From Singulisphaera sp. GP187 (GTDB lineage: Bacteria > Planctomycetota > Planctomycetia > Isosphaerales > Isosphaeraceae): DNA of 64,000 nt. The stretch is from the NCBI RefSeq assembly GCF_900129635.1, contig NZ_FSRB01000001.1, positions 907,501-971,500 of the forward strand, written 5' to 3'. The notes beneath the pieces are model-generated. The model saw only the letters and a program-made list of their open reading frames with translations, did no database searches and was not told the DNA's origin. Every line of letters begins with the position of its first letter. Positions within the stretch are counted from its first letter, which is position 1. Shown piece after piece: positions 9,458 to 17,776 of the stretch. A program made the position numbers and the translations under genes.

Positions 9458-9791
9458 GTCCCCCTTCGCAACCGGCCGAGGGGCCTCGGCTACTTTGGTG
9501 ACCGTCAGCCGGAACTCTACTCGGTGTCATGATCCGGCATCAACAGACGCGACGCGCTCTCGAACCCGTGTCGAGCCTGGCCCGAACACGGCGGTGGGAG
9601 CGCGCCGCGTTTCGAGTGCCGGCGGGAGCCGTTGTCAGCTCGGGGAACCGTCGGCGATGGGGCCCTCTGGGGTCGCCGGAAGATCGGCGGCTTGGGGAGG
9701 CGACCAACGGTCGGGGAGAAGGTCGGCCAGATTCTCTTTGGGAAGCACCGGCAATCGGGATAGCACGTCGCCCGTGGTTGAGAGGATGGTG
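9458..9791. other. Non-coding or decayed DNA next to the split DUF1559 gene
   Basis: No convincing gene. On the minus strand, just after the DUF1559 stop at 9792, a frame of about 50 codons (LSRLPVLPKENLADLLPDRW and beyond) looks protein-like and ends at a stop near 9635, but it has no start and may be the remnant of a downstream operon gene. Confidence 0.3.
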
Positions 9792-10614
9792 TCAATACTG
9801 ATCGGCCCCGAGGATTTCGCCGCCGGCGCGCGACGCCAAAGCCTGGAACACCGTAGGCGCCACGGCGTCCCTCATGAACCGAACGGAGCCGTCAGCGAGC
9901 AGGAACTGACAGCCGCCAGGGTGTAGACTTGCGAAGCCGTCGGCACCGCTCCCCGGAGCATTCGGTGTATTGCCGCCAGGAATGCTCCCGCTGACGATGT
10001 CGGAAGAGGGTCCGCTCCGACCCATGAGTAGGAACATCATTCCGACGCACGATTGGGTAGGCCTACCTGGCTTCGTGCAGAGGGGTGCCGGGTCCGCAAG
10101 ACTCCCGAAGGAGCCGGGCCATGAGGCATCAGCGAGGTTCCGGGAACGCTCGCCGATCATCAGGGTCGTGCTTGTCCCGTCGCTGACTGCGGCGATGGCG
10201 ACCCGGCTGTTCGGGTAGAGGACGCCAGCCCCCTTGACCGGCGTCTTAGAGGTGTCCAGCCAGCCCGCCGAGGCGATGTATTGTCCAGGGGAGATGGCAA
10301 CCCGTGACGATCCGGCCCCCAGATCAATCGGCCCTTCGCCACCCTCGGCACTCGGGCAGAGGAACATAGAGAGGCTCACCAGTCTGACGGTCTTGTTCTC
10401 TCTCAGGCCGAGGAGGGGGCCCGACACCTCGCCGAAGCCCAGGTCGAAATTCGCAGCGTCATACAGCGGCTTCTGTTCCAAGTAGGGCAGGATGAGCGTC
10501 CCCCATGCCCAGCCCGTGCCGAGTTCTAGTCCGGTCGATTGCCGGGTCAGATAGGCCGGTGGGAAGCTATGCCACACGTCATGATACCCGTGCAAGCCCA
10601 GGCCGATTTGCTTT
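9792..10614 (-). pseudogene. DUF1559 protein, 3' part (split by IS)
   Basis: C-terminal part of a DUF1559 protein, beginning in the frame KQIGLGLHGYHDVWHSFPPA and ending with the family's usual tail (FLLADGSVRFMRDAVAPTVF, then ALASRAGGEILGADQY). Also visible are the conserved SDGTSTTLMIGER and the pattern FLCPSAEGG. The N-terminal part lies at 12330-12496 on the other side of the IS. Removing the IS plus one 9-bp target copy joins 12330 to 10605 with the frame intact, giving a 326-residue protein. Function of the family is unproven; it consists of prepilin-like exported proteins massively expanded in planctomycetes. The gene is inactivated as it stands. Confidence 0.92.
10606..10614. repeat. 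Target-site duplication, left copy (ATTTGCTTT)
   Basis: Nine bases ATTTGCTTT directly left of the IS end at 10615. The identical nine bases follow the right IS end at 12330-12338. Confidence 0.9.
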
Positions 10615-12329
10615 GGGTGTAACTACCCGCTCCGGCACTCTGGCCATTGCCGAAGATGATTTCTCTGAAACAGTTTAGGGATTTGCATGAAGGCGAAGGG
10701 GAGCTCGAAATGGCTCTCTCGATGCGGTATATTCCAGGAAGGTCAACATATCCAGGGACATTACGCATCGAAGAGAAGCCACCTCCATGCTCGCCCACGT
10801 CGCCACCGCCGTCAAGTACCCGCCATTGCACCTCCCCGAGCAAATCGCCATCGACCACGCGCTCGATCTTTTCTGGGTCATGGTGGAACGCCTCAAGGTC
10901 GCGGCCCAACACCAAGAGCCGATTCATCACGTCGAAGACACCGTCTTTCGCCAACTTCTGGTGATGGGACGGGCCTTGCTCCAGGCGTTTCTGGCGGCGT
11001 CCGGCGACGGTGACGTCGGACCCACTCTGAATCTCCTCGGCGCCGGGCCGGCTGAACCGCCCCAGGTCCTGCCCAGGATTGAGGAACCCCGCTCGCGTCC
11101 CTATCTCTCGATCTTCGGCGAGATCGCCATCACTCGGATCTGCTATGGCCACGACCGCGTGGAAGCCGCTCCCCTTGATGCCCGACTGCATTTGCCCTGG
11201 CGGCAGTACTCGTACCTGTTTCAGCAATGGCTCGGGGAGTTCGTGGTCGACGAGGCGCATGCCGAGGCGATCGCGAAACTCCAGACCATTCTCGGGCTGG
11301 GGGTTTCGGTGAAAGCGTCCGAAGACCTCAACCGCGAACAGGCCGCCGATGTCGAGCCGTTCCAGGACCATATGCCGACACCCGAGCCGACCGATGAGGG
11401 AGCGATTCTTGTGGTGACGGCCGACTGCAAAGGGATACCTCTGGTGCGTTCGGCGTTGGGACCCGCCGCGGCGCCGCCCTTGCCGGCGGCGAGAAACCAT
11501 CGCCGAGGCAAGGGGGAGAAGGCCAACAAGAAGCGAATGGCGGCGGTGGGAGCGGTCTACACGATCGATCCTTTCGTGCGCACCGCTGATGAAGTAATCG
11601 ACGAGGTGGTGAGAAAGCAGGCGGCGAACCGTCGCCCGTGCCCATGCACCAAGCGGGTCCGCGCGGACCTGTTGTTGGGCAAGGTGTCGCTGTTCCTTTG
11701 GTTGGCCGACGAGGTCATCAACCGCAACCCCCAGGGGATCAAGCCGGTGGTCTTCTTGTCGGATGGTGAGCTGGCGCTCCACGATCGCCAGGAGGAGTAC
11801 TTGCCAGAAAACTCGACCTGTATTCTGGACTTGTTTCATGTGATGGAATATTTGTGGAAGGCGGCCTGGTGCTTCTTCAACGAGACGTCTCAGAAGTCGG
11901 AAGCCAAGCAGTGGGTGGAGAAGCATCTCCGAATGCTGTTGGAAGGAAAAGTCCGGTACGTGATCAGCGGATTGCGTCAGATGAGGACCAAACGGGAGTT
12001 GAAAGGGGCGAGTCGCAAGACGATTCAACAAGTGACCGGCTACTTCGAGAAGAACCGCGATCGGATGAAGTACGACGAATACCTTGCGCACGGTTTGCCG
12101 ATTGGCAGCGGAGTGGTGGAAGGAGCGTGCCGGCACTTGGTGAAGGACCGGCTGGAACGCACGGGCATGCGTTGGCGTCCCGAAGGGGCGCAAGCGATGC
12201 TCGATCTCCGGGCGATTTCCCTCAACGGAGAATGGGCCCCATTCTGGGCATTTCATATTGAACAAGAGGACGAGCGACTATATGGGGTATTTCGGAAGGC
12301 TGGGTGAAGCCAATCCGATAGTTACACCC
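10615..12329 (+). mobile_element. ISKra4-like insertion sequence, 1715 bp
   Basis: Bounded by terminal inverted repeats that begin GGGTGTAACTA at both ends and is flanked by 9-bp direct repeats. It carries one transposase gene in plus orientation. It interrupts a DUF1559 gene after codon 55. Because target copies are identical and the host frame is exactly restorable, the insertion is recent. Family assignment rests on the transposase sequence and on the GGG-starting ends with an 8-9 bp target duplication. Confidence 0.92.
10787..12307 (+). CDS. ISKra4-family DDE transposase
   Basis: 506 residues. Catalytic acidic triad candidates: Asp213 in [11 protein letters not shown], Asp326 in [12 protein letters not shown] and Glu445 in [15 protein letters not shown]. 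The last motif, followed by [20 protein letters not shown], is characteristic of ISKra4-type transposases. The [19 protein letters not shown] stretch between the second Asp and the Glu is also typical. The protein is full length with no frameshift or internal stop, so the element may still be active. It starts 172 bp inside the left end and stops 22 bp before the right end. Confidence 0.93.
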   Translation: MLAHVATAVKYPPLHLPEQIAIDHALDLFWVMVERLKVAAQHQEPIHHVEDTVFRQLLVMGRALLQAFLAASGDGDVGPTLNLLGAGPAEPPQVLPRIEEPRSRPYLSIFGEIAITRICYGHDRVEAAPLDARLHLPWRQYSYLFQQWLGEFVVDEAHAEAIAKLQTILGLGVSVKASEDLNREQAADVEPFQDHMPTPEPTDEGAILVVTADCKGIPLVRSALGPAAAPPLPAARNHRRGKGEKANKKRMAAVGAVYTIDPFVRTADEVIDEVVRKQAANRRPCPCTKRVRADLLLGKVSLFLWLADEVINRNPQGIKPVVFLSDGELALHDRQEEYLPENSTCILDLFHVMEYLWKAAWCFFNETSQKSEAKQWVEKHLRMLLEGKVRYVISGLRQMRTKRELKGASRKTIQQVTGYFEKNRDRMKYDEYLAHGLPIGSGVVEGACRHLVKDRLERTGMRWRPEGAQAMLDLRAISLNGEWAPFWAFHIEQEDERLYGVFRKAG

Positions 12330-12338
12330 ATTTGCTTT
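12330..12338. repeat. Target-site duplication, right copy (ATTTGCTTT)
   Basis: Matches 10606-10614 exactly and abuts the right end of the IS. Confidence 0.9.
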
Positions 12339-12496
12339 AAGCTGTTGGCACATTGGGCGCGCCTGGCGGCCTCGCGTGCCGCCTGCACCGCGGGCAGGAG
12401 CAGGGCTATCAGGAGGCCGATGATCGCGATGACCACAAGCAGTTCGATCAAGGTAAATGCGTGTTGACCGAGCGTGCTACGTAGTCGATTCATCAT
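12330..12496 (-). pseudogene. DUF1559 protein, 5' part (split by IS)
   Basis: Starts at ATG 12496 with a type IV prepilin-like leader: short basic stretch, then [20 protein letters not shown], with the expected hydrophobic helix and the conserved [16 protein letters not shown] that marks DUF1559 proteins. The reading frame runs into the IS after KQ. The rest of the gene is at 9792-10605. Known for the family: the leader resembles prepilin peptidase substrates, though the cleavage-site Gly here is replaced by Ala (HAF rather than GFT). Confidence 0.92.
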
Positions 12497-12517
12497 CCGA
12501 GCCTCTCCCTTAGGCGT

Positions 12518-12622
12518 CTAAATAGCTCCTCGCAACTGGGAAAGTCCTACGGTCCAGCCTCTTACGGCAAGTGACGAAATTTCGTCACCCCGCTGCTTTC
12601 CCTGTTGCGAGGAGCTATTTAG
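12518..12622. repeat. MITE-like 105-bp inverted-repeat element
   Basis: Ends in 27-bp inverted repeats, CTAAATAGCTCCTCGCAAC at the left and its complement at the right, 26 of 27 bases matching. The centre holds a second perfect palindrome TGACGAAATTTCGTCA at 12572-12587. It contains no gene and starts 21 bp upstream of the DUF1559 start, so it could also act as a promoter-region hairpin. No target duplication is evident. Confidence 0.75.
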
Positions 12623-12810
12623 TCCGAAACGGCTCGGTTCACACTACGAAGTAGCTAGATCCTGTCAATCCGAATTTCGCGAGAGATCGCTCCTTGGTGA
12701 CTACCCGACCAGGAGGCGAGTGATCTGATTAATGATCGCGTGTGGGGCCGCTTCGATGGTCCCTGATGTCAGCAACAGCGAGCTTGGAAACGAATGAAGT
12801 GTGCATAGCA

Positions 12811-12904
12811 ATAAATAAAGGGAAAGCATAGCGATCAAGAATGAATATAGTGGGAAATGGCGATTATCGATAACTGCCGATAATCGCCATTTCCCACTAT
12901 ATTC
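12811..12904. repeat. Palindromic dispersed repeat, copy 2 plus a half copy
   Basis: 12843-12869 and 12878-12904 are perfect 27-bp inverted arms around an 8-base loop ATAACTGC. Arm sequence starts GAATATAGTGGGAAATGG and ends CGATTATCG. Just left, 12811-12834 (AATAAATAAAGGGAAAGCAT...) is half of another copy that resembles copy 1. The element touches the start of the gene fragment at 12904. Confidence 0.85.
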
Positions 12905-13086
12905 GCCCCAAGAAGCATGGCGCCCCGGTTTCCAAACAGGACGATGCCCCGGGCCCGAAGAAGAAGGGGGAAATCCAGCCGATCTATCCCAAGACCGCTC
13001 TGCCGCCGGACTGGATCGAAGACCTGAACGATCTCAGGCGGTTGATCAAGAAACATGGCCCCGAAGACTGTAATGGTTCAGCGTGA
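12904..13086 (+). pseudogene. 3' fragment of an unknown host gene
   Basis: About 60 codons with no start: lysine/proline-rich PGPKKKGEIQPIYPKTALPP, then DWIEDLNDLRRLIKKHGPED. It reads straight out of the palindromic repeat and runs into the IS3-like element, where the stop (TGA 13084-13086) lies inside the IS end. Both ends are therefore truncated. I do not recognise the family. Confidence 0.55.
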
Positions 13087-13319
13087 AATGGAGAAACCGG
13101 GGGTTGGGAGATAAGGCAGTGGACGTTTGGCCAAATGGCCCGGATTTGCCGCTTTCGTGCCAATCCCGAAGGAAAGACAGGGCGGCATCGTGCCGCCCCT
13201 CCTTCGGTCTTGGCCCCTGGGTCGGCGCTCGGGGCGTGTTGCCACGGTGCCCTGTCCTCCGCCCAGGCCATCTTCTATCGTAGCGCCGTCAATCCGTTCG
13301 AGCAACGACTTCCCGGCGA

Positions 13320-14237
13320 TCAGACGGTGGGCTGCACTTTCGCGCGGGCGGCTCTCCTCCTTTCTCGCGCCACATCCAACTTGCGATCTCGCTCCTCGAA
13401 GATCGCCCGATCGCGACCCGCCAATTTGTCCGCCGGCGTGACGTAGCCGATCGCACTGTGCAAGCGGACCTCGTTGTAGTGGGCCACGAACTCAGTGACG
13501 AGCCTCCTCGCCTCCTCCAGGCTCAGGGGGGTCTTGACGCGGATGCACTCGCCCTTCAGAGTCTTGTGCCATCGCTCGATTTTCCCATTGCTCTGAGGAT
13601 AATACGGAGATGTCCTCACGTGAGTCATTCCGCAAATCCGAATGAATTCCTTGAAGTCCTTGGCAATGAACTGGGGGCCGTTGTCCGAGATGATCCGGGG
13701 CCGCTCGCCGGGAAAGCGCTCGCGTCCCCGCTGGACGATCGTCTCGACTTCCGCCTCCGTCATGCTCTCGCGAATCTCCCAGTGGACGAGGAATCGACTG
13801 CAGCCATCCAGGAGGCTACAGAGGTAGAAGAAGGTGCCGGCGACGTTGATGTACGAGATGTCGACGTGCCAGTGTTCATGCACTCGGAGCGGTTGCTGGA
13901 AGCCTTTTTCTTTAAGTGAAGGCTTGCTGTTATGACGCTTCATTAGCCCGGCGTTACAAAGCACTCGGTAGACGCTCGAGGGACTCACGGCGACGACATC
14001 GGTGTCGAGCATCATGAAGGCGAGCCGACGGTAGCCTTCCAGGGGATGGGCAGCGTGGAACTCCAGAACGGCTTGCTTCTCCCAAGGTTCGAGCCACCAG
14101 TCGCGGGGGACCAGCGCATTGTGCTCGTTGGCCAGTCCGTAGCGCGTCCTCCAGTCGTGGAACTTGCTGGCGGCAATGCCGAGCCAGGTGATGAACCGCC
14201 TGAGGGGGATCTCAGTGCGTTGGGACCAGTGCCGCAC
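13320..14237 (-). CDS. IS3-family transposase OrfB (DDE integrase core)
   Basis: 305 residues from GTG 14237; as part of an OrfAB fusion it would extend upstream. HTH-like N-terminal half, then an rve integrase core with Asp126 (HWHVDISYI), Asp185 (IISDNGPQF) and Glu221 (NGKIERWHKTLKG): Asp185 to Glu221 gives the DD(35)E spacing of IS3 elements. The -1 frame is open back to the orfA slippery site (RAWETLTGAWVPHDTRDSII), so the active transposase is probably OrfAB made by frameshifting. No disabling mutation is visible. Confidence 0.93.
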   Translation of the reverse strand: MRHWSQRTEIPLRRFITWLGIAASKFHDWRTRYGLANEHNALVPRDWWLEPWEKQAVLEFHAAHPLEGYRRLAFMMLDTDVVAVSPSSVYRVLCNAGLMKRHNSKPSLKEKGFQQPLRVHEHWHVDISYINVAGTFFYLCSLLDGCSRFLVHWEIRESMTEAEVETIVQRGRERFPGERPRIISDNGPQFIAKDFKEFIRICGMTHVRTSPYYPQSNGKIERWHKTLKGECIRVKTPLSLEEARRLVTEFVAHYNEVRLHSAIGYVTPADKLAGRDRAIFEERDRKLDVARERRRAARAKVQPTV

Positions 14238-14284
14238 GAAGTCGATGATGGAGTCGCGGGTGTCATGGGGAACCCAGGCCCCGG

Positions 14285-14593
14285 TCAGAGTTTCCCAAGC
14301 TCTTTTTTTAGCTTGATATGTTCCCCCATCAATTCCGCGACGACCTCGTTCTTGCGTTGGAGCTTGTCGCGGAGTGCGGCGATGGTGCGGAGGTGGTCGG
14401 TCTCGGGCGAGGCGTTCTTGCGTTCGAAAGCGGCGGGGCCGTTCTCGAAGAACTGCTTTTGCCAGAGGTAGAACAACGTGGGCGAGAGTTGGAGCTCATC
14501 GCAGAGATCGGAGATGGGGACGTGGTCGATCAGGTGACGCCGGAGAATGGCGACCTTCTCGACAGGCGTATAGTTCTTTCGGGTCTTTCGCAT
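14285..14593 (-). CDS. IS3-family OrfA (HTH, leucine-zipper protein)
   Basis: 102 residues from ATG 14593, with AGGAG 8 nt upstream. N-terminal HTH_Tnp_1-like helix-turn-helix (YTPVEKVAILRRHL, then VPISDLCDELQLSPTLFYLW), followed by a coiled-coil C-terminus (TIAALRDKLQRKNEVVAELM) that mediates OrfA/OrfAB oligomers in IS3 elements. An open frame continues upstream to 14881, but that part belongs to a disrupted host gene. Confidence 0.9.
   Translation of the reverse strand: MRKTRKNYTPVEKVAILRRHLIDHVPISDLCDELQLSPTLFYLWQKQFFENGPAAFERKNASPETDHLRTIAALRDKLQRKNEVVAELMGEHIKLKKELGKL
14303..14309 (-). promoter_or_regulatory. Programmed -1 frameshift slippery site
   Basis: On the minus strand the end of orfA reads CTA AAA AAA GAG CTT: a run of seven A followed by G, the classic A-AAA-AAG heptamer. 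Shifting back one base gives an open frame into orfB, whereas the zero frame stops at TGA 14285-14287. Confidence 0.8.
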
Positions 14594-14655
14594 GGTGAGA
14601 CTCCTGCCGAGTTTTAGTTTAACTCGGGTGGGGCGTCTCTCCATTTCCGTCTGAA

Positions 14656-14881
14656 GCAAAACACAGGCTTGCCGCCGGACTTCATCGGCTCGCTCCATCG
14701 CAAGCTCAAGAGCGGCGTCCCGTTGGGCGTCCAGTTTGGCCTGCCGAGCCGCAATCAACGCTTCTCGGTCCCTCTGATACTTTCGGCGTCTCGCCTCCTC
14801 CTGGGCGGCCTGTTCGGCTTGCTCGGGAGTGATCGTCACGACTGGGACCGGTGGAGGTACGGCGTACGTCTGAGTCGGCAA
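14656..14881 (-). pseudogene. 5' part of an unknown coiled-coil protein, cut by the IS
   Basis: From TTG 14881 the frame reads PTQTYAVPPPVPVVTITPEQ, then a highly charged, alanine-rich helix (QAAQEEARRRKYQRDREALI; AMERADEVRRQACVLLQTEM). It runs into the IS3-like end. Proline-rich head plus long coiled coil suggests a structural or phage-type protein, but I do not recognise it. It starts 8 bp after the stop of the fragment at 14889, in the same orientation, so the two were probably operon neighbours. Confidence 0.45.
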
Positions 14882-14888
14882 TAGGGCT

Positions 14889-15053
14889 TCAATAAGCCAA
14901 TACTTCTTTCTCGGAAGTCACTGCCAAATCCAGGTTCGCTGTCTTACCATCTGCCATGATCTTGAGTTTGATATGATGACCCCCATCGAACGCGAAATTG
15001 GTTCCAATCCAGAGGGGCGGATTGGCAAATGCGATCGACCCCAACCTCGAAAT
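14889..15053 (-). pseudogene. 3' fragment of an unknown gene fused to the end of the importer operon
   Basis: In the same frame as, and directly after, the stop codon of the ABC ATPase gene, the minus strand reads FANPPLWIGTNFAFDGGHHI, then KLKIMADGKTANLDLAVTSE up to a stop at 14889-14891. The composition is protein-like and unlike the ATPase. It has no start codon. It is probably the tail of a gene whose 5' end was lost in a rearrangement that brought the importer operon here. Confidence 0.45.
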
Positions 15054-16094
15054 TCATACCCCCTGGACCGGATCGCATTCGCCCTCGATCCGCACCCGAA
15101 CACGCTCGCCCGCGGACAAGGTGCACTCGCGGGCGAAAACTCGCAGGACGTTCCCGGACGCGCGAACGACGGCGACGCGACGAACCTCACGCCCTTCCGG
15201 AGGCCGCAGTTCGAGCGACAAGACCTCGGCTTCGACGCCGGTGCCGTCCGCGGCAAGGTGCGGTTGATCGGGGCGCACGAGGAGCAGCGCGGGGCCTGGC
15301 CTCGTTCCGGGGGTTGTCCGCACCATCCCGAACGCGGTTTCGGCATCGCCCTGGGCGGTGACCACGCCCGGTATCAATTCCCCCAATCCGAGCGCCCGCA
15401 CGGCGGCCGCGTGCCGCGGGCGGATCGACAGCGTCTCGAGCAGGTCATCCGCGACCGGCCGGCCGTGGTCGAAGACAATGGCCCGGCGCGCGAGGTCGAA
15501 CGCGTCGTCGCGCGAATGCGTCACCAGGACGAGTGTCGTCTCGGTGCGCTCGAGGAGGGAACGCAGGAGGTCGCGCATCTCGGCGCGTTTTTCGTCGTCG
15601 AGGCTCGCGAATGGCTCGTCCATGAGGATGAGTCTGGGCTCCTGGGCCAGTGCCCGGGCCAGCGCGATCCGCTGCCGTTCGCCCCCCGAGAGTTCGTCGA
15701 GTCGCGCGTCCGCTCGATGCCGGAGACCCACGCGGTCGAGCAGTCTCCTGGCCTGTTCGATGCCACCGCGGCCGCGTGCGGCGAACGCGATCTGGTCGAG
15801 CGCACGGAGGTTCGGGAAGAGGGCAAGCCCCTGGAAAACCAGGGCCACCCCTCGGCGCTCGGGGGCGATCAACACCCGGCCGGCGCGCGAGGCGGCCTTG
15901 CCCGCGATGGCGATGTCCCCCTCCGTCGGCGACTCGAGCCCCGCGATCAACCGCAAAAGCGTGGTCTTGCCGCTCCCCGATCGGCCGAGCACGCCAAGGC
16001 GCTCGCCCTGGTCCAGGACGAAACTCACGCCCTCGAGCACCTTGGTCTCGCCGAAGGCGTGGCCGAGGGAGTTGACGCGGAGGACTTCGCTCAC
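15054..16094 (-). CDS. Fe(3+)/thiamine-type ABC transporter ATP-binding protein
   Basis: 346 residues from GTG 16094 (AAAGGA 6 nt upstream). Walker A GRSGSGKTT, signature LSGGERQRIALARAL, Walker B RLILMDEP and the switch His in VLVTHSRDDA are intact. The C-terminal third (from about residue 245) is a TOBE-like beta domain (GTGVEAEVLSLELRPPEGRE), as in PotA/FbpC-class importer ATPases. The start overlaps the permease stop (GTGA), so translation is coupled. It powers uptake through the permease encoded upstream. Substrate is inferred from the neighbours. Confidence 0.93.
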   Translation of the reverse strand: MSEVLRVNSLGHAFGETKVLEGVSFVLDQGERLGVLGRSGSGKTTLLRLIAGLESPTEGDIAIAGKAASRAGRVLIAPERRGVALVFQGLALFPNLRALDQIAFAARGRGGIEQARRLLDRVGLRHRADARLDELSGGERQRIALARALAQEPRLILMDEPFASLDDEKRAEMRDLLRSLLERTETTLVLVTHSRDDAFDLARRAIVFDHGRPVADDLLETLSIRPRHAAAVRALGLGELIPGVVTAQGDAETAFGMVRTTPGTRPGPALLLVRPDQPHLAADGTGVEAEVLSLELRPPEGREVRRVAVVRASGNVLRVFARECTLSAGERVRVRIEGECDPVQGV

Positions 16095-17776
16095 GGTGAT
16101 CCTTTCGCAACAGGCCTGAACCGAGAGCGCAGGACCATCCCAAGCGCGATCAAGGCCAACGGCAACGCGATCACCCCCAGGAGGAGGATCTGGCAAGCCG
16201 CAATCTCCGGGTCCTGGCCGCGTCTCATGAAGTTCATGACCGTCGGCGCGAGGAGGGACTTGCCGGGCGGCGCGATCAGCACGGTTGCGCCGTATTCGGT
16301 CGCCGCCAGCACGTAGATGGCGAGCCAGGCCGCCGCCAGCCCCGGCGCCGCGTTCGGGAGCACCACAGCGAAAAATCGTCCGATGGGACCCCTCCCCGCG
16401 AGCGCCGCCGCACTCTCCAACTCGCGCGGGACGCGGGCGAGCGCCCCCTGCGCCAGGAATACGGCGACGGGGAAGAAGCGGGCGAACCACGCGAGAACGA
16501 CGATCGCCGAGCTCTGGTAGACGACAGTCCCGACGCCGCGATTCCAGAGGACGATCAGCCCCAGCCCGACGATCGGGGCCGGCACCGCCACGCCGGCGCC
16601 GAGCACCCCCAGGACGGGGCCCCAGCCGACCCGCGACGCGAGCCTGGCCAGGCCGGTCGCGAAGAGCGTGGCGAGTGTTGCCGCCAGTCCCGCAAGCAGG
16701 ACAGTGCGGATGGCATCATCGTGGGCGAGTTCCCACGCCCCCCGGAGGGAATTGAGGATGCCGGACGTCCGAAGGAGCTTGTGCCTGCCGCGCATGGCCG
16801 ACTGGGACATCCTCGCCGTGGCGGCGAGCCAGCCCAGCGACACGCACGGCAGGATCAAGCCCGGGGTGATCGCGAGCAGCGTTGCGAGCCCGGCCGCGAG
16901 ATGCCCCACGCGGCCTAGCCGCCGCCCGGTGAATTTGGGGACTTCGCCCTCGAGTCCGGCCAGGCTTGCGACCCGGCTGCGCGCGAGCATGTAGGCACCC
17001 AGGGCCGCCGCCGCGACCACGACCGGCAGCAACGGCAGGCTCAGTGCCGCTGCCGCCGCCAGGTCGCCTTCCTGGATCCTCTCGAAGATCGCCTCGCTGA
17101 CCGTCCGCACGCGCAGGAGCTGCGGCACCGCGAACTCGGTGAGCGTCAGGGCGAAGACCAGGAGCGCCGCGCCGAGGGCCGGCGGGACGAAGATGAACGC
17201 CCCGATTTTGGAGACGCCGCGCCTACCCTGCGCGAGCCGCGCCGACTCGAAGACCCGGTGATCGGTGCGTCGGTATGCGCCCGCCACGGCCAGTGAGACG
17301 ACCGGGAATAGGCACCCGCCCATGACCACGCCGACCGCCGGCCAGGAGTAGATGAATCCCGGGATCGTGAAGCGTGCCACCGCGATCGGGTCGGTCGACC
17401 GCGGGCCGAAACCGAGGAGTGTGGCGGCCGGTCTCGCGATCTTGCCCGCGGGTCCGAGGAGGACGATCGCGGCCTCGCAGACGAGATAAGGCGGCATCAT
17501 GAGGACCAGCAGCCCGAGCGTCCAGGAAACGCGTCTGAAGCCGGCCCGCGAACGCTCGACGAGCAGGGCGAAGGGCACCCCGAGGATCAGCGCGACCAGG
17601 GCGCCGACCAGGGCGGAGCGTGCTGAGCCCCCGAGCGGCCCGGCGATGCCGTCGAACGCCGCGGCCATCGCCCGCCCCTGCAACCCGGTCCCGACCAGGG
17701 CGGCCAGGAGGGGCGAAAGGACGACGGCGAATGCCAGCAGGATGGCCGCGGCGACCACGGGTTTCGGCGTTCTCAT
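16091..17776 (-). CDS. Double-length ABC importer permease (FbpB/ThiP type)
   Basis: 561 residues from ATG 17776, which overlaps the stop of the binding-protein gene (ATGA); the upstream open frame to 18052 is not coding. About 12 hydrophobic segments and two BPD_transp_1 repeats form a fused permease, as in FbpB, SfuB and ThiP. The second half holds the EAA-like loop (ARVPRELESAAALAGRGPIG), with A-G at the ATPase contact; a first one is near RRTDHRVFESARLAQGRRG. Inner membrane protein for ferric ion, thiamine or 2-aminoethylphosphonate-like substrates. Confidence 0.92.
   Translation of the reverse strand: MRTPKPVVAAAILLAFAVVLSPLLAALVGTGLQGRAMAAAFDGIAGPLGGSARSALVGALVALILGVPFALLVERSRAGFRRVSWTLGLLVLMMPPYLVCEAAIVLLGPAGKIARPAATLLGFGPRSTDPIAVARFTIPGFIYSWPAVGVVMGGCLFPVVSLAVAGAYRRTDHRVFESARLAQGRRGVSKIGAFIFVPPALGAALLVFALTLTEFAVPQLLRVRTVSEAIFERIQEGDLAAAAALSLPLLPVVVAAAALGAYMLARSRVASLAGLEGEVPKFTGRRLGRVGHLAAGLATLLAITPGLILPCVSLGWLAATARMSQSAMRGRHKLLRTSGILNSLRGAWELAHDDAIRTVLLAGLAATLATLFATGLARLASRVGWGPVLGVLGAGVAVPAPIVGLGLIVLWNRGVGTVVYQSSAIVVLAWFARFFPVAVFLAQGALARVPRELESAAALAGRGPIGRFFAVVLPNAAPGLAAAWLAIYVLAATEYGATVLIAPPGKSLLAPTVMNFMRRGQDPEIAACQILLLGVIALPLALIALGMVLRSRFRPVAKGSP

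Larger units (their letters stand above)
13077..14655 (-). mobile_element. IS3-like insertion sequence
   Basis: Ends are imperfect inverted repeats: TTCAGCGTGAAATGGAGAAAC from 13077 reading right, and TTCAGACGGAAATGGAGAGAC from 14655 reading left (17 of 21 identical). Between them lie orfA and orfB with a frameshift signal, the standard IS3 arrangement. I see no target duplication, and different gene fragments lie on the two sides, so the element has probably been involved in a deletion or inversion. The 230 bp between the left end and orfB is longer than usual, so the left boundary is less sure. Confidence 0.75.

Noticed and set aside
10547..12265. 572-codon open frame opposite the ISKra4 transposase
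   Set aside because: Antisense to a transposase with all catalytic motifs; sequence is low in hydrophobic residues and has no domain.
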